A stretch of DNA of 57,993 nucleotides from JAKFEW01 sp036675505 (GTDB lineage Bacteria > Cyanobacteriota > Sericytochromatia > S15B-MN24 > JAQBPE01): NCBI GenBank assembly GCA_036675505.1, contig JAKFEW010000086.1, forward strand, positions 1 to 57,993. The letters run 5' to 3'. Positions within the stretch are counted from its first letter, which is position 1; every line of letters starts with the position of its first letter. Made by a program: the position numbers and the translations under genes. Below are positions 16,057 to 24,588 of this stretch, piece after piece. The notes beneath the pieces are model-generated. The model was not told where the DNA came from. It worked only from the letters and a program-made list of their open reading frames with translations, and did no database searches.

Positions 16057-17041
16057 AGGACACCTCGCAATCGACGTCCCAGCCGCCGCCGCGCGTGAGC
16101 ACGTGGCGGGCCTCCTTGATCTGGTAAAGGCCGTTCAAACGGTCCATATCGGTCAGCTCCAGGTTGTTGCCGCTCACGAGCCGCCGGTCGCCCTCGAGCT
16201 TGATGGTCCCCTCGATCGAGCCGCCCTTCGACCGCCGAAGCGCCGCCTGGGCAATCGTCTCGGCGTGAGCCGGACTCTCGGCGCGGTCCTTGAGCTTGAG
16301 CGTATTGGCCTTTGAGCCGGCAGCAGCAGCCCCCACCGTGTGCTCGTTGAGCTTCCCGGTGGCGGGGTCGTGGTAGGACACCGTGACCGCACTGTAGACC
16401 CCGACCGCCTTCGGCCGTAATGAATACTCCTTAATCAAGACGCGAGGGACGACGAGCACCGCCGGCCTACGGTCGAGCGCAGCGAGCTCGTGGAAGACGA
16501 GCTGCTTGCCCTTCACGCTGAAGACGTAGCCCCAGCTCCGCGCGACCCGCGCGAGGAAGGCCAAGTCGTCCTCGTTGTTCTGCGTGATGCGCGCGTGCTT
16601 GAGGGTGCCGATGTCGCCGACCACGGTGTAGCCGTGCCGCTTCGCCACGGCCTCGGCGATGTCGCGCAGCGACTGGTCGTCGTAGCCCACGGCCCGCTTG
16701 GTGCGACTGTCGGAGGTGACGCCCGCGGCGAGGCCCTTGAGCGTCACCATGTCCGGCGGCCCGCGGAACTCGGGCTCGTCCAACGTGAACTCGCCGCACG
16801 GCAGCGGGGCCTCGCCTTCCCACCCGATCTGGACGTTGAGCCCCGAGCCCAGCTCGGGGAACCAACCAGCGCGCCAGCGGCCAGCGGCGTCCTCGAGCTC
16901 GAGCTCGAGCTCGTCGCTCTCGCCCTGGAGCTTGTCCGTGTAGGTGATCGACGTGACGAAGGGCGTGATCGCCGCGGTGATGTCGCGGTGGTCGTACTCG
17001 ATGACGAAGGACGGCTTGCGGACGGCGGCTACTGCTTCCAC
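16043..17041 (-). CDS. Late control protein D / VgrG-like tail hub
   Basis: This 332-residue protein matches the phage late control D family: an N-terminal FVIEYDHRDITAAITPFVTS and ELELEDAAGRW segment, QIGWEGEAPLPCGEFTLDEP, and LAFLARVARSWGYVFSVKGK are typical of the gp27-like hub fold. It forms the baseplate hub that joins the tube to the gpV needle. It follows gpX in the usual X-D-V order. Confidence 0.9.
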   Translation of the reverse strand: MEAVAAVRKPSFVIEYDHRDITAAITPFVTSITYTDKLQGESDELELELEDAAGRWRAGWFPELGSGLNVQIGWEGEAPLPCGEFTLDEPEFRGPPDMVTLKGLAAGVTSDSRTKRAVGYDDQSLRDIAEAVAKRHGYTVVGDIGTLKHARITQNNEDDLAFLARVARSWGYVFSVKGKQLVFHELAALDRRPAVLVVPRVLIKEYSLRPKAVGVYSAVTVSYHDPATGKLNEHTVGAAAAGSKANTLKLKDRAESPAHAETIAQAALRRSKGGSIEGTIKLEGDRRLVSGNNLELTDMDRLNGLYQIKEARHVLTRGGGWDVDCEVSCVPG

Positions 17042-17250
17042 GGCGGCAGGTCCTCGGTGGCGGTGGCCGCGGGCGGGTCGATGAGCGGGATGGCGACCCT
17101 GGTGCCGGCGGCGATGAACGGCTTGATGGGGATGTGCGCGTTGGCGGCGATGATCCGCTCGTAACCGTACGGGTCGCCGTAGTAGCGATACGCCAGCGCG
17201 TCCCAGCGGTCGCCCTCGGTGGCGACGTGCTCGAGGTACTCCATCGTCAC
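17029..17250 (-). CDS. Tail protein X (LysM-like)
   Basis: This 73-residue protein with DRWDALAYRYYGDPYGYERI, NAHIP and GTRVAIPLI is the LysM-like phage tail protein X (P2 gpX family). It is needed for tail completion and sits between U and D, as here. Overlaps with both neighbours show tight coupling. The last about 15 residues are Pro/Ala-rich. Confidence 0.9.
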   Translation of the reverse strand: MTMEYLEHVATEGDRWDALAYRYYGDPYGYERIIAANAHIPIKPFIAAGTRVAIPLIDPPAATATEDLPPWKQ

Positions 17251-17819
17251 GACCTCACGACCTCGGTGACCGGCACCTCACCGGGGAACATCGTCGGCTT
17301 GGGCGTGAACGGCGGCGTGCCCTTCTTCGGCTTGGCGCCGGGCTTCGGGGCCGTCGCGGGCTTGCCCTTCGCCGTCGGCTTCGCGGGTGCTTTCACCGCC
17401 GGCGCCGCCGCCACGGCCCGCTTGCGCGAGGTGACGAGCGGCTCGGGGTCGACGTACTCCTTGAGCTGGACACGCACGACCATGTAGAGCAGCGTGCCGT
17501 CGGGCCGGGTGTGCTGCCACGTCTTCACGATCTCGGTCACGACGAACTTCCCGAGGTACGTGCCGTCGCCGAAGGTCAGGGACTGCGCCTGCTTGCGGGC
17601 CGCGACCTCGCGCATCTTCTCGACCGACGCCGCCGGGTCGCACCAGTAGTGGTGGAACACCATGTCGAGCGTGTAGACGTCGAGCGCATCGCCGATGGCC
17701 TGGAGGCCGGGCTTGCCCTCGACGTGAGGCTGCTCGACGAAGTCGAACTTGTGCGTCCCCTCGAGCCCCGTGAAGTACTCGCGGCGCTCGAACGCCAGGT
17801 AGCCGAGCTGGCAGTACAT
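17247..17819 (-). CDS. Tail completion protein U
   Basis: This 190-residue protein opens MYCQLGYLAFERREYFTGLE and continues with LDVYTLDMVFHHYWCDP and SLTFGDGTYLGKFVVTEI, the signature of P2 gpU family proteins that terminate the tail tube. The core domain ends at about residue 135. The remainder is a Lys/Pro/Ala-rich tail that is longer than in the P2 protein and probably disordered. Confidence 0.88.
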   Translation of the reverse strand: MYCQLGYLAFERREYFTGLEGTHKFDFVEQPHVEGKPGLQAIGDALDVYTLDMVFHHYWCDPAASVEKMREVAARKQAQSLTFGDGTYLGKFVVTEIVKTWQHTRPDGTLLYMVVRVQLKEYVDPEPLVTSRKRAVAAAPAVKAPAKPTAKGKPATAPKPGAKPKKGTPPFTPKPTMFPGEVPVTEVVRS

Positions 17820-17825
17820 GGGCGC

Positions 17826-20345
17826 CTACCCCCCGAACTTCGAGCGGTCGCGGGAGGCCGTCGCGTCCTTCACCATCTTCACCAGCTCGTGCTTCATGCC
17901 GGCGAGCTGCGCCTTGATGTCGGCCTCGACCCCGGGCGCTGCGCCCCGGGCATCGACGGTCGGCGCGAAGTGGATCGAGACGCCACCGCCGCGGGCGGCC
18001 GCGCCGGCCACGGCCGGCGAGAGGGCGCCGCGCACTGCGGGCACCGCGGAGACCGGCGGAAGGACGCTCCGAACCGCAGGCAACGCGGCCGCCCGCGCAG
18101 CGCCCGCGACCTGGGTCATGACCTTGACGAGCGGAGCGGGCCTCACGCTCGCCGCGATCGTCTCGACAAGCTTGATGCGGTGGATGTCGCGCAGCGGGCC
18201 GGCCTTCGCCGGGCTGAACGGCCAGTAGGCTCGGACGCCGGCGGCCACCTTCTGCATCTGGGCGTAGACCTTCGCCGCGCCGGCGGAGATGCCGTTGGCG
18301 AGCGAGGACATCATGTTGGCCGCGCCGATCGCCATCTTGTTCGCGAGCCCGCCGATCGCGTTGACCATCCCGGCGATGACCAGGCCGAACCGCCGGCCCA
18401 TCTTCTCGGCCCCGCCGCCCACGTCGTCGACGGGCTTGAGCAGGGCGGCGAGCCAGCGCCCGACCGCGCGAAGGGGGCCGAGCACCGGCGCGACCGCGGC
18501 GGCCATCTTCGCGAAGGCGGGCCCCACGGCCTTCGACACGGGCCCGAGGCCCTCCACGAAGCCACGCCACAGCCCACGGAAGAAGCCCGAGATGGGCTTC
18601 CAGTACTTGTAGACGAGCACGGCCGCGGTGGCGAGCGCCGCGATGGCGAGCCCCTGGGGCGTGAAGAGCATGGTGGTGGCGAAGAGCCGGGCAGCCACCG
18701 CCGCCGCCCGCAGGCCACCGACCACGCGACCGACGAGAGCGCCGCCCATCGCGCGCAGGCCGCCGGCGGTCAGCAGGCTCGTGCGCGCGGCCGCGAGCTG
18801 CGCGCCGACCCAGCGCGGGATGAGCGCCAGGCCGAGGGCCAGCTGCACCCGCAGGCTGGCGAACGCCAGACCGATGCGCGCCGGCCAGCCGGCGGCGGCT
18901 GCGAAGACGCCGGTGGGGAAGCGCAAGCCGGCGAAGCGCGCTCCAAGCGTCACGATACCTTGGCCGACCCTGGCGACCACCGGCGCGGCCGTAGTCGCCG
19001 CGCCAGCGATCGACGTGAGGCCGCCGCTGACGAACGCGACGCCCGCGCCGATCGTGCCGATCGCGAGGGCCGCACCGCCGACGACGGTCGCGACGGCGGC
19101 GAAGGCGGCCACGCCGAGCATGATCTGCCGGGTAAGTGCCGGGTGGGCCTTCGCCCAGTTGCCGATGCTCTCCGAGACGCCGTTGAAGTAGTTGGCGAGC
19201 GCCTTGAGCTCCGGCGCGAGCGCGCCGCCGAAGACCGCCAGCGCGTTCTCGGCGGTGCCCAGGAGAGACTCCCAGACGTTGCCGAGCGTGCCGAGCGCGA
19301 GGGCCACGCGCTGGTTGAGGTCTGCCTGCTGCTTCATCGCGGCGGTCATCTTCTGGTAGCCGGCCACGCCCTGGGTCGCCATGATGGAGGCCACGTCGCC
19401 GGCGCCGCCGGTGCCGAAGAGGCCCGACAGCAGGCCGCTGCGCATCACCGGCGTCAGCTTCTGGAGCTTGTCGAACTGGGCGATCATGTTGGTGACGCCC
19501 TTGAACTGCCCGGTCTTCTTGTCCACGAAGTCGAGGCTGACCCCGTACTTCGCGAGCTCCTTGTTGGCGGCGCCGATCTTCTTGAGGTCGAGCGTCGCCT
19601 TGATGACGTCCGCGAGCCCGCTGCCGGCCTCCTCGCCCGACTTGCCCGTCTTGATCATCATGCCGACCAGCGGCGCGAGGTCGTTGGCGGCCCCCAGGCC
19701 CTGGATGCGGAGGGTTTGAAGGGTCGGTGCGACCTTCGAGAACGCGAACCGCATCTCGCCGAGCTGGACGCCGAGGTGGGCCGTCCGCTGGATGGTGTCG
19801 GCGAACTTGATCATGTCGCCGTCCGCGATGCCGAGCGCCTCCTTGAACTTCGCCATCGCCACGGCCGAGTCCTGGAACGTCACGCCGAGCGGCTTGAGCA
19901 CGACGCCCAGGTTGGCGGAGGCGGCGAGCACGCCGCCCGCGATGCTCTTCTCGGTGACGCCCAGGCTCTTGAGGCTCGAGGCCATCGCGTAGAAGTCCGC
20001 GGTGGTGCCGGGCAGCCGGTTGCCGAGCGCCAGGGCCTGCTTGTCGATCGCGGCGAACATCGTCGAGATCTGCCCGTTGCTCTGCATCAGCGTCGACTTG
20101 AGCTGGGTCTGGGCATCCTCGAGCGTCATGAACGCGCGGATCGGGGCGGCCAGCGTGGCGCCCGCGGCCGCGCCCACCGCCAGCGAGCCCGCGCCGAAGC
20201 TGCGCATCGCGGTGCTCGCCGCGCTCACCCTCTCCTGGAACTGCCGGAACTGCCGCGCGGCGCCCGACGTCGCGGCCTGGACGACCTTCGACATTTCGTC
20301 GAAGGCCTTCAAGGTGACGGCGACGGTCAGGCCGCTGGGCAGCAT
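17826..20345 (-). CDS. Tail tape measure protein
   Basis: This 839-residue protein has an N-terminal helical region (FDEMSKVVQAATSGAARQF), a central TAMKQQADLNQRVALALG segment typical of P2/Mu-type tape measures, long Ala/Gly/Val hydrophobic stretches around residues 400-470 and 540-650, and an Ala-rich C-terminal part. Length sets the tail length: about 840 residues predicts a tail of roughly 120-130 nm by the usual 1.5 angstrom per residue rule. It follows the frameshifted assembly chaperone gene, as in P2. Confidence 0.93.
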   Translation of the reverse strand: MLPSGLTVAVTLKAFDEMSKVVQAATSGAARQFRQFQERVSAASTAMRSFGAGSLAVGAAAGATLAAPIRAFMTLEDAQTQLKSTLMQSNGQISTMFAAIDKQALALGNRLPGTTADFYAMASSLKSLGVTEKSIAGGVLAASANLGVVLKPLGVTFQDSAVAMAKFKEALGIADGDMIKFADTIQRTAHLGVQLGEMRFAFSKVAPTLQTLRIQGLGAANDLAPLVGMMIKTGKSGEEAGSGLADVIKATLDLKKIGAANKELAKYGVSLDFVDKKTGQFKGVTNMIAQFDKLQKLTPVMRSGLLSGLFGTGGAGDVASIMATQGVAGYQKMTAAMKQQADLNQRVALALGTLGNVWESLLGTAENALAVFGGALAPELKALANYFNGVSESIGNWAKAHPALTRQIMLGVAAFAAVATVVGGAALAIGTIGAGVAFVSGGLTSIAGAATTAAPVVARVGQGIVTLGARFAGLRFPTGVFAAAAGWPARIGLAFASLRVQLALGLALIPRWVGAQLAAARTSLLTAGGLRAMGGALVGRVVGGLRAAAVAARLFATTMLFTPQGLAIAALATAAVLVYKYWKPISGFFRGLWRGFVEGLGPVSKAVGPAFAKMAAAVAPVLGPLRAVGRWLAALLKPVDDVGGGAEKMGRRFGLVIAGMVNAIGGLANKMAIGAANMMSSLANGISAGAAKVYAQMQKVAAGVRAYWPFSPAKAGPLRDIHRIKLVETIAASVRPAPLVKVMTQVAGAARAAALPAVRSVLPPVSAVPAVRGALSPAVAGAAARGGGVSIHFAPTVDARGAAPGVEADIKAQLAGMKHELVKMVKDATASRDRSKFGG

Positions 20346-20438
20346 GCGGGGCTCCTGGATCGGCTTGACCTGGCCAGGCTCGTCGTCGAGCGCGACCAGG
20401 CCAAGCCGGGTGGTGGGGGTCAGGGGTGGGGTGGAAGC

Positions 20439-20594
20439 TCAGGGGTCGGCGGGCGTGTGCAGCGTGATGAAGAGCTGCTCGGCCTGGTCGCACCAGAAGG
20501 CGAGCTCGGCGAGGTCCATCGCGTGGATCTCCGCGTGGCTCCAGCTGAAGACGTGCGCTAGGAGGGCGATGTGCTGGGCGCCCGGGTAGGGCCC
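20439..20594 (-). CDS. E' reading frame expressed by -1 frameshift (tail chaperone extension)
   Basis: A frame -1 to the tail assembly gene reads Y-P-G-A-Q-H-I-A-L-L-A and continues with HVFSWSHAEIHAMDLAELAF and WCDQAEQLF to a TGA at 20441-20439. The segment resembles P2 gpE' (a 'FHWGPSEM...EELIDW' type peptide, from memory). It has no obvious start of its own and is preceded, in the zero frame, by a GGGCCCT slippery heptamer. A slip there gives a fusion of about 223 residues (174 plus 49). This fusion would act with the unshifted form as the tape-measure chaperone. Confidence 0.75.
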   Translation of the reverse strand, partial: GPYPGAQHIALLAHVFSWSHAEIHAMDLAELAFWCDQAEQLFITLHTPADP

Positions 20595-21109
20595 ACCTGC
20601 TTCTGCACCGCCTTCGAGAGCACGAGCACGTCGGCGAGCGGCATCGCCGCCAGGTCGTCAGGCAGGATCTTCGCGCCGTCGACGGTGCTCAGGACGCAGG
20701 CCATCACGAGGTCGGGATCGTCGTTCGGGCCCATCAGGCGCTGGGCGGCGCGCAGATCCTCGCCGATGCCGCGCCGCACCGCGAACGGCTTGCCGGACGG
20801 CAGCTTGTCGCCCTCGGGCTCGGCGTTGAGGCCGAGCTCGCTCATCAGGTCGATCACGTCGAACATGTCGAGCTTGAGGGCGGCGGCCACGTCCAGCTCG
20901 GCGCCGTCGACCTTGACGAGGATCGAGATGAGCGCGAAGGGGACGTCGTCCTCGGTCTCGGCCATCTTCCGCGCGATGGCGAGGTCGGCGCCGGTGCCGG
21001 CGCGCAGCGTCGCCGCCGCGCCGGACGGCAGAGTCCGCGGGGTAACCGCAGGGGGCTGCGGCGCGGGCGGGGCGGCCTGGGGGATGGTCGGCTGGGTCTC
21101 GGTCGTCAC
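20558..21109 (-). CDS. Tail assembly chaperone (P2 gpE / Mu gp41-like)
   Basis: This 183-residue protein has an acidic helical core (LAIARKMAETEDDVPFALIS, LDVAAALKLDMFDVIDLMSE) like the small tail assembly chaperones encoded between the tube and tape-measure genes. A Pro/Ala-rich N-terminus precedes it. A duplicated motif (RAGTGADLAIARKM and RRGIGEDLRAAQRL) suggests two related halves. Near the 3' end a slippery heptamer allows a -1 shift into the E' frame, producing the longer chaperone form. Confidence 0.8.
   Translation of the reverse strand: MTTETQPTIPQAAPPAPQPPAVTPRTLPSGAAATLRAGTGADLAIARKMAETEDDVPFALISILVKVDGAELDVAAALKLDMFDVIDLMSELGLNAEPEGDKLPSGKPFAVRRGIGEDLRAAQRLMGPNDDPDLVMACVLSTVDGAKILPDDLAAMPLADVLVLSKAVQKQVGPTRAPSTSPS
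20588..20594 (-). promoter_or_regulatory. Programmed -1 frameshift site GGGCCCT
   Basis: On the minus strand the zero frame of the tail assembly gene reads gtG GGC CCT acc, giving the canonical X-XXY-YYZ heptamer G-GGC-CCT in the right phase. Slipping back one base leads straight into the E' frame, which stays open for 49 codons. The position, before the tape-measure gene, is where tail-chaperone frameshifts occur in P2, lambda and many other phages. I did not work out a downstream structure. Confidence 0.75.
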
Positions 21110-21112
21110 GGC

Positions 21113-21634
21113 CTAGCCCCCCAGGTTCTGGTTGAACTGCGCCACGACGTCGACGCCGTCCACCTTGTAGATGTTGGCGTAGAAGTCGACCTCGACGACG
21201 TCCTTGCCGTCGATGCTGAGCTTGTAGTAGCTCACGGCGAGTTCGCTCTCGCGCTCGACCGGGTCGCCCGCCTTCCAGGTGCCGCCCGGGAACTTCTTGA
21301 AGGTGCCCGTGACGAGCGCGACGACCGGCACCTGGGCCGTGCGGCCGGCCGCGCCCCAGGTCTCGAGGCTGCCCCGGAACTGGAGGCTGTTGGCCTTGTA
21401 CGGGTCGCCCTCCGCCTTCATGACGTCGGGGTACATGCTGGTCCACTTGATGGTGCAGCTCATCTTGTCGAGCCCGGCCGGCAGCTCGACGGTGCCGATC
21501 ATGCCGAGGCCCTTGTGGTCGGCCATCTTCTGCATGACGTCGGGCAGCTTGACCTCTTCGGCCTTGCCGCAGTGGTTCGTGCCGTTGACGAAGACGTTGC
21601 AGTTCGTGATCTTGTTGACGTTGACGCTCGGCAT
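21113..21634 (-). CDS. Major tail tube protein (P2 FII-like)
   Basis: This 173-residue protein has the order expected of contractile tail tube subunits: KLPDVMQKMADHKGLGMIGT near the N-terminus, ELPAGLDKMSCTIKWTSMYP, FRGSLETWGAAGRTAQVPVV, and a C-terminal beta segment EVDFYANIYKVDGVDV. It polymerises inside the sheath. It lies immediately after the sheath gene and before the chaperone, as in P2 and Mu. Confidence 0.93.
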   Translation of the reverse strand: MPSVNVNKITNCNVFVNGTNHCGKAEEVKLPDVMQKMADHKGLGMIGTVELPAGLDKMSCTIKWTSMYPDVMKAEGDPYKANSLQFRGSLETWGAAGRTAQVPVVALVTGTFKKFPGGTWKAGDPVERESELAVSYYKLSIDGKDVVEVDFYANIYKVDGVDVVAQFNQNLGG

Positions 21635-21637
21635 CTA

Positions 21638-22873
21638 TCAGCCTCCCAGCAGGACCGACAGCAGCTCTGAGTTGAGGACGGCCTTGAAGGTCGTCCGCTC
21701 GTTCGGCACCGGCGGCATGAACTCGTAACGGTAGGTGGGGTTGCCCGCGGCGAGGTTGGTGAGCGGGTTGTCGGCCGGGTCCACCCAGCACCGGCCCTCG
21801 ATCAGCCAGCCCGCGCCGATCTTCTCGCGCATGAAGCCGTTCACGTCGGCCACGATCTGGTCCATCAGCGCGAGGGTGAGCGGCTTGTCCTTGTGCTGGA
21901 GCTGCGCCGCCGCGATGCTGTCCTCGATGATGTCGGCCGTGCGCCGCACGCTGATGAAGTTGTTGACCGACGTGACCGTGGGGTAGGCCGCGGAGCGGTT
22001 GCCCCAGATGCGCAGCCCGCCCTCGTTCAGGTAGGTCGTGATGCCCTGCTCGTTCAGCAGCTGGGCCTCGGTCGTCGGGTCGTCGATGGCCCCCGTGATG
22101 AGGCGCTCGACGCCGACCACGCCCTGGAGCTGCATGTTCGAGGGCGACCAGTGTGGGCCGCCCCGCGCCAGGTCCTGCGCCGCGATGGCGCCCGCCATGA
22201 ACTGGCTGTACGGCTGGTCGGTGGGGTCGCCTGCGGGCCCCGCGGCCTTGAGGTAGGGGAAGAGCAGGAAGTCGCGCTCGGACGCGCTGTTGAAGACGTG
22301 GCCGATGCCCGTGCGCCCGGCGAGCGCCGCCGCCACCGTCGAGCCGTACGGCGCGTCGATCAGCGAGATGGCGCGGAGCTTGTTCGCGAGCGTCCGCATC
22401 GCGGCGGTGACCGTCGCGCTGTTCGAGAAGCCCGGGGCGAGGAGGAGGCGGGGCTGGAAGCCGAACTTCGCCTTCGCATCGAGCCAGGCCTGCATGCCGG
22501 AGCGCACGCCAGCGCCGCTGGTCGTGCCGATGATGTCGGCGGCGACGACCTCGGCGGGGTCCGGCGCCGGGGTCTCGTTCAGGTGGACGTCGGGGTCGAA
22601 GACGTTGACGACCACCACGATGCCCGTGCCGAAGGCGCGGATCGCCTTGAGAGCGGCCGGGATGGAGTAGCCCGCGGTGTCCGCGCCGAAGTACTTCGCG
22701 TCGTCGGCCGCGTTGGTGCAGACGATGGGCTCGTTGATCGTCGCGTCGTCGGGGTCGTCCAGGTCCTGGATGGGCGCGGTGCCCACCAGGCCGATCACCG
22801 AGGTCCGCAGCGAGCGGATCGGGATGGGGCCCGCGAGGTACTCGAAGGTCTCGACGCCGTGCAGGAAGCTCAT
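21638..22873 (-). CDS. Tail sheath protein (P2 FI-like)
   Basis: This 411-residue protein begins MSFLHGVETFEYLAGPIPIR and contains TSVIGLVGTAPI, FLLFPYLKAAGP, QGVVGVERLITGAIDD and LRIWGNRSAAYPT, typical of contractile sheath subunits. The C-terminal QIVADVNGFMREKIGAGWLI and VPNERTTFKAVL segments form the handshake region. Its length is close to P2 FI. It forms the contractile outer tube. Confidence 0.95.
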   Translation of the reverse strand: MSFLHGVETFEYLAGPIPIRSLRTSVIGLVGTAPIQDLDDPDDATINEPIVCTNAADDAKYFGADTAGYSIPAALKAIRAFGTGIVVVVNVFDPDVHLNETPAPDPAEVVAADIIGTTSGAGVRSGMQAWLDAKAKFGFQPRLLLAPGFSNSATVTAAMRTLANKLRAISLIDAPYGSTVAAALAGRTGIGHVFNSASERDFLLFPYLKAAGPAGDPTDQPYSQFMAGAIAAQDLARGGPHWSPSNMQLQGVVGVERLITGAIDDPTTEAQLLNEQGITTYLNEGGLRIWGNRSAAYPTVTSVNNFISVRRTADIIEDSIAAAQLQHKDKPLTLALMDQIVADVNGFMREKIGAGWLIEGRCWVDPADNPLTNLAAGNPTYRYEFMPPVPNERTTFKAVLNSELLSVLLGG

Positions 22874-23185
22874 CTACTTGCCACCCTTCTTCTTCGCCGT
22901 GGGCGCCTTGTCGGCGGCCGCCACGGGCTTGAGGTGTCCCAGCTCGACCAGGCACTTCACGTGCGCGTCGTCCGCCGGCAGCTCGAGCTCGCGGCCGGGG
23001 CGCAGCATCACGTCGCGCACGTCCGGCACCTCGGCGGGCTCGCCGGCGAGCTCGCCGGGCTTGGTGCCGAACGTGAGCGCCGCGCCGGTCGTCGGCCCGT
23101 GGTACGTGAAGCGCGCCAGCGCGCTCGACTTCTCGGGAGACGCCGGCGGCGCCGGCGTCGTGGTGGTGGGGGTGGGGTCGGTCAC
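22874..23185 (-). CDS. Small conserved tail-region protein (Mu gp38 position)
   Basis: This 103-residue protein has a Pro/Thr-rich N-terminus, a central block (VPDVRDVMLRPGRELELPAD, VKCLVELGHLKPV) and a Lys-rich C-terminus. The central block resembles small 'formyl-transferase-like' or DUF2635-type proteins encoded before the sheath in Mu-like phages, but the match is by position and general look only. The stop abuts the sheath start. Confidence 0.55.
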   Translation of the reverse strand: MTDPTPTTTTPAPPASPEKSSALARFTYHGPTTGAALTFGTKPGELAGEPAEVPDVRDVMLRPGRELELPADDAHVKCLVELGHLKPVAAADKAPTAKKKGGK

Positions 23186-23724
23186 GGTTCTTCCTCCGGG
23201 TAGGGCGAGTCGGTCACGTCGCCGGTTGCGAGGTCCACGGTCCAGGCTTCTTGCTGGGTGTCGTTGATGAAGGTGCCGTCGGTGTAGCCCGCCTCGTCGT
23301 CCTCTGGCACCGTCTCGACGTGGGGGAAAGAGGTGGCCCAGGTCGTCACATAGACCCAGGTGCCGGGCGGGTTCGGGACGTACTGCTCGTCGAGCGGGCG
23401 CATCGGGTCGGCGCCCTGGGGACGGTGGCCGGTGAGCCGGACGCGGACCGCGTCCAGGAGGGCCAGGACGCCGGCCTCGCCGCGGAGCTTGTGGCTGACG
23501 ACCGTGACCTCGAACTGGGGGCGCTGCTCCTGGACGACGGCGCCCAGGCCGCGCGGCTCGCCGAACTGGCTGCCCTTGTAAGCGACGAGGACGGCGGCGC
23601 CGCGGTTGGTGGGGAGCTTGTCGTAGTCCTCGAACTTGTCCGGGAAGTGGTCGACGAGGGCCTTCGGGAAGGCGGGCTTGAGGTGGTCGACGATGGCCTG
23701 CTGGACCGCGTCGATGCCCATCAC
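23182..23724 (-). CDS. Mu gp37-like tail terminator/completion protein
   Basis: This 180-residue protein contains AIVDHLKPAFPKALVDHFPD, RGAAVLVAYKGSQFGEP and a QRPQFEVTVVSHKLRGEAG segment, matching the Gp37/DUF1834 family of Mu-like phages. Members act at the head-tail junction or as tail terminators. It sits between gp36 and the sheath region, in the Mu order. Confidence 0.75.
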   Translation of the reverse strand: MMGIDAVQQAIVDHLKPAFPKALVDHFPDKFEDYDKLPTNRGAAVLVAYKGSQFGEPRGLGAVVQEQRPQFEVTVVSHKLRGEAGVLALLDAVRVRLTGHRPQGADPMRPLDEQYVPNPPGTWVYVTTWATSFPHVETVPEDDEAGYTDGTFINDTQQEAWTVDLATGDVTDSPYPEEEP

Positions 23725-24152
23725 CAGTCCCTCAGACTGCGGTGAGTGAGGCGGTTGCAGGCCTCGGTGATCTGGACGCCGCCGGCCGGCGCGGGCGGCG
23801 CGTCCTGCTCCGCCGTGATGCCGAGCGCCGCGCGGCCCGCGGACACGTCCTTGAGGAACGCGACGGCGGCCTTGTAGCGCTCGCCCACCGCGTCGCTCGC
23901 GCGCTCCTTCCAGAGGCGGTAGCGGGCGATGTCGCAGGCGATGGGCAGCAGGATCCGCGGGACCTCGGCGAGCGGCAGGCTGTACCGCGTGGAGAGGTAG
24001 CTGTTGATCTCCGCGTCCGCGTCAGCCAGGGCGTCGGCCATCACGCTCGCCACGATCTCGGTGGTCTCGGGATCGTTGAGCGCGGTGGCCTCGACCATCT
24101 CGCTCTCGCCGAAGCGAGAGACCATGTCGGCCTGGCTGGCGTACGTGGGCAC
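23721..24152 (-). CDS. Mu gp36 family (DUF1320) head-tail connector protein
   Basis: This 143-residue protein with MPTYASQADMVSRFGESEMV, ADALADADAEINSYLSTRY and ACDIARYRLW is a clear DUF1320/Mu gp36 protein. It is thought to join the capsid portal to the tail. It overlaps the gp37 homologue by four bases. Confidence 0.9.
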   Translation of the reverse strand: MPTYASQADMVSRFGESEMVEATALNDPETTEIVASVMADALADADAEINSYLSTRYSLPLAEVPRILLPIACDIARYRLWKERASDAVGERYKAAVAFLKDVSAGRAALGITAEQDAPPAPAGGVQITEACNRLTHRSLRDW

Positions 24153-24155
24153 GGG

Positions 24156-24509
24156 CTACGCCTTGAGCTCGTCGCGGGCGGCCAGGATCGCCTTGGCGGT
24201 CGCCGGGCCGATGCCCTTGATCTGCGTGAGGTCGTCGGCCGCTTTGTCGGCGAGCTGCTCGACGAAGCGGATGCCCGCCGCCTCGAGCGGCTCGCGCCCG
24301 GGGAAGGTCTCGGGAAGGGGGGTGCCCTCGCCGCCGGCGCCGCCAACGGGCGGGCCCTGCGGGGCAGGCGCCGCGGGAGCGAACGTGCCGCCGATGACGC
24401 CGTACGGCCGCAGCTCCGCGGCGGTCCGCTCGTCGAGGGTGATCGTCTGGCCGGGCGCGTAGCGCTTGCCGTCGTACTTGAGGGGCTCGAGGACCTGGAA
24501 GCTGGGCAC
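24156..24509 (-). CDS. Small head protein with helix-hairpin-helix (Mu gp35 position)
   Basis: This 117-residue protein has an N-terminal beta region (VLEPLKYDGKRYAPGQTITL, ELRPYGVIG), a Pro/Ala/Gly linker, and a C-terminal helix-hairpin-helix-like motif (DLTQIKGIGPATAKAILAAR). It occupies the gp35 position between the capsid and gp36. The HhH suggests a DNA or protein contact in the capsid. The exact role is unknown. Confidence 0.65.
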   Translation of the reverse strand: MPSFQVLEPLKYDGKRYAPGQTITLDERTAAELRPYGVIGGTFAPAAPAPQGPPVGGAGGEGTPLPETFPGREPLEAAGIRFVEQLADKAADDLTQIKGIGPATAKAILAARDELKA

Positions 24510-24588
24510 GGTGGCTCTCCTGGTTGAGCGGGAGGGCGGAGCGGGGGCGATGATGGTGAGGAGCCCCGCCCGTCCCGCGAGGGTGGGG

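Noticed and set aside
17278..20561. Very long frames on both strands (over 1000 codons) across the tape measure gene
   Set aside because: Composition is Arg/Gly/Pro-rich noise or antisense; the 839-codon tape measure frame has the right features and neighbours.
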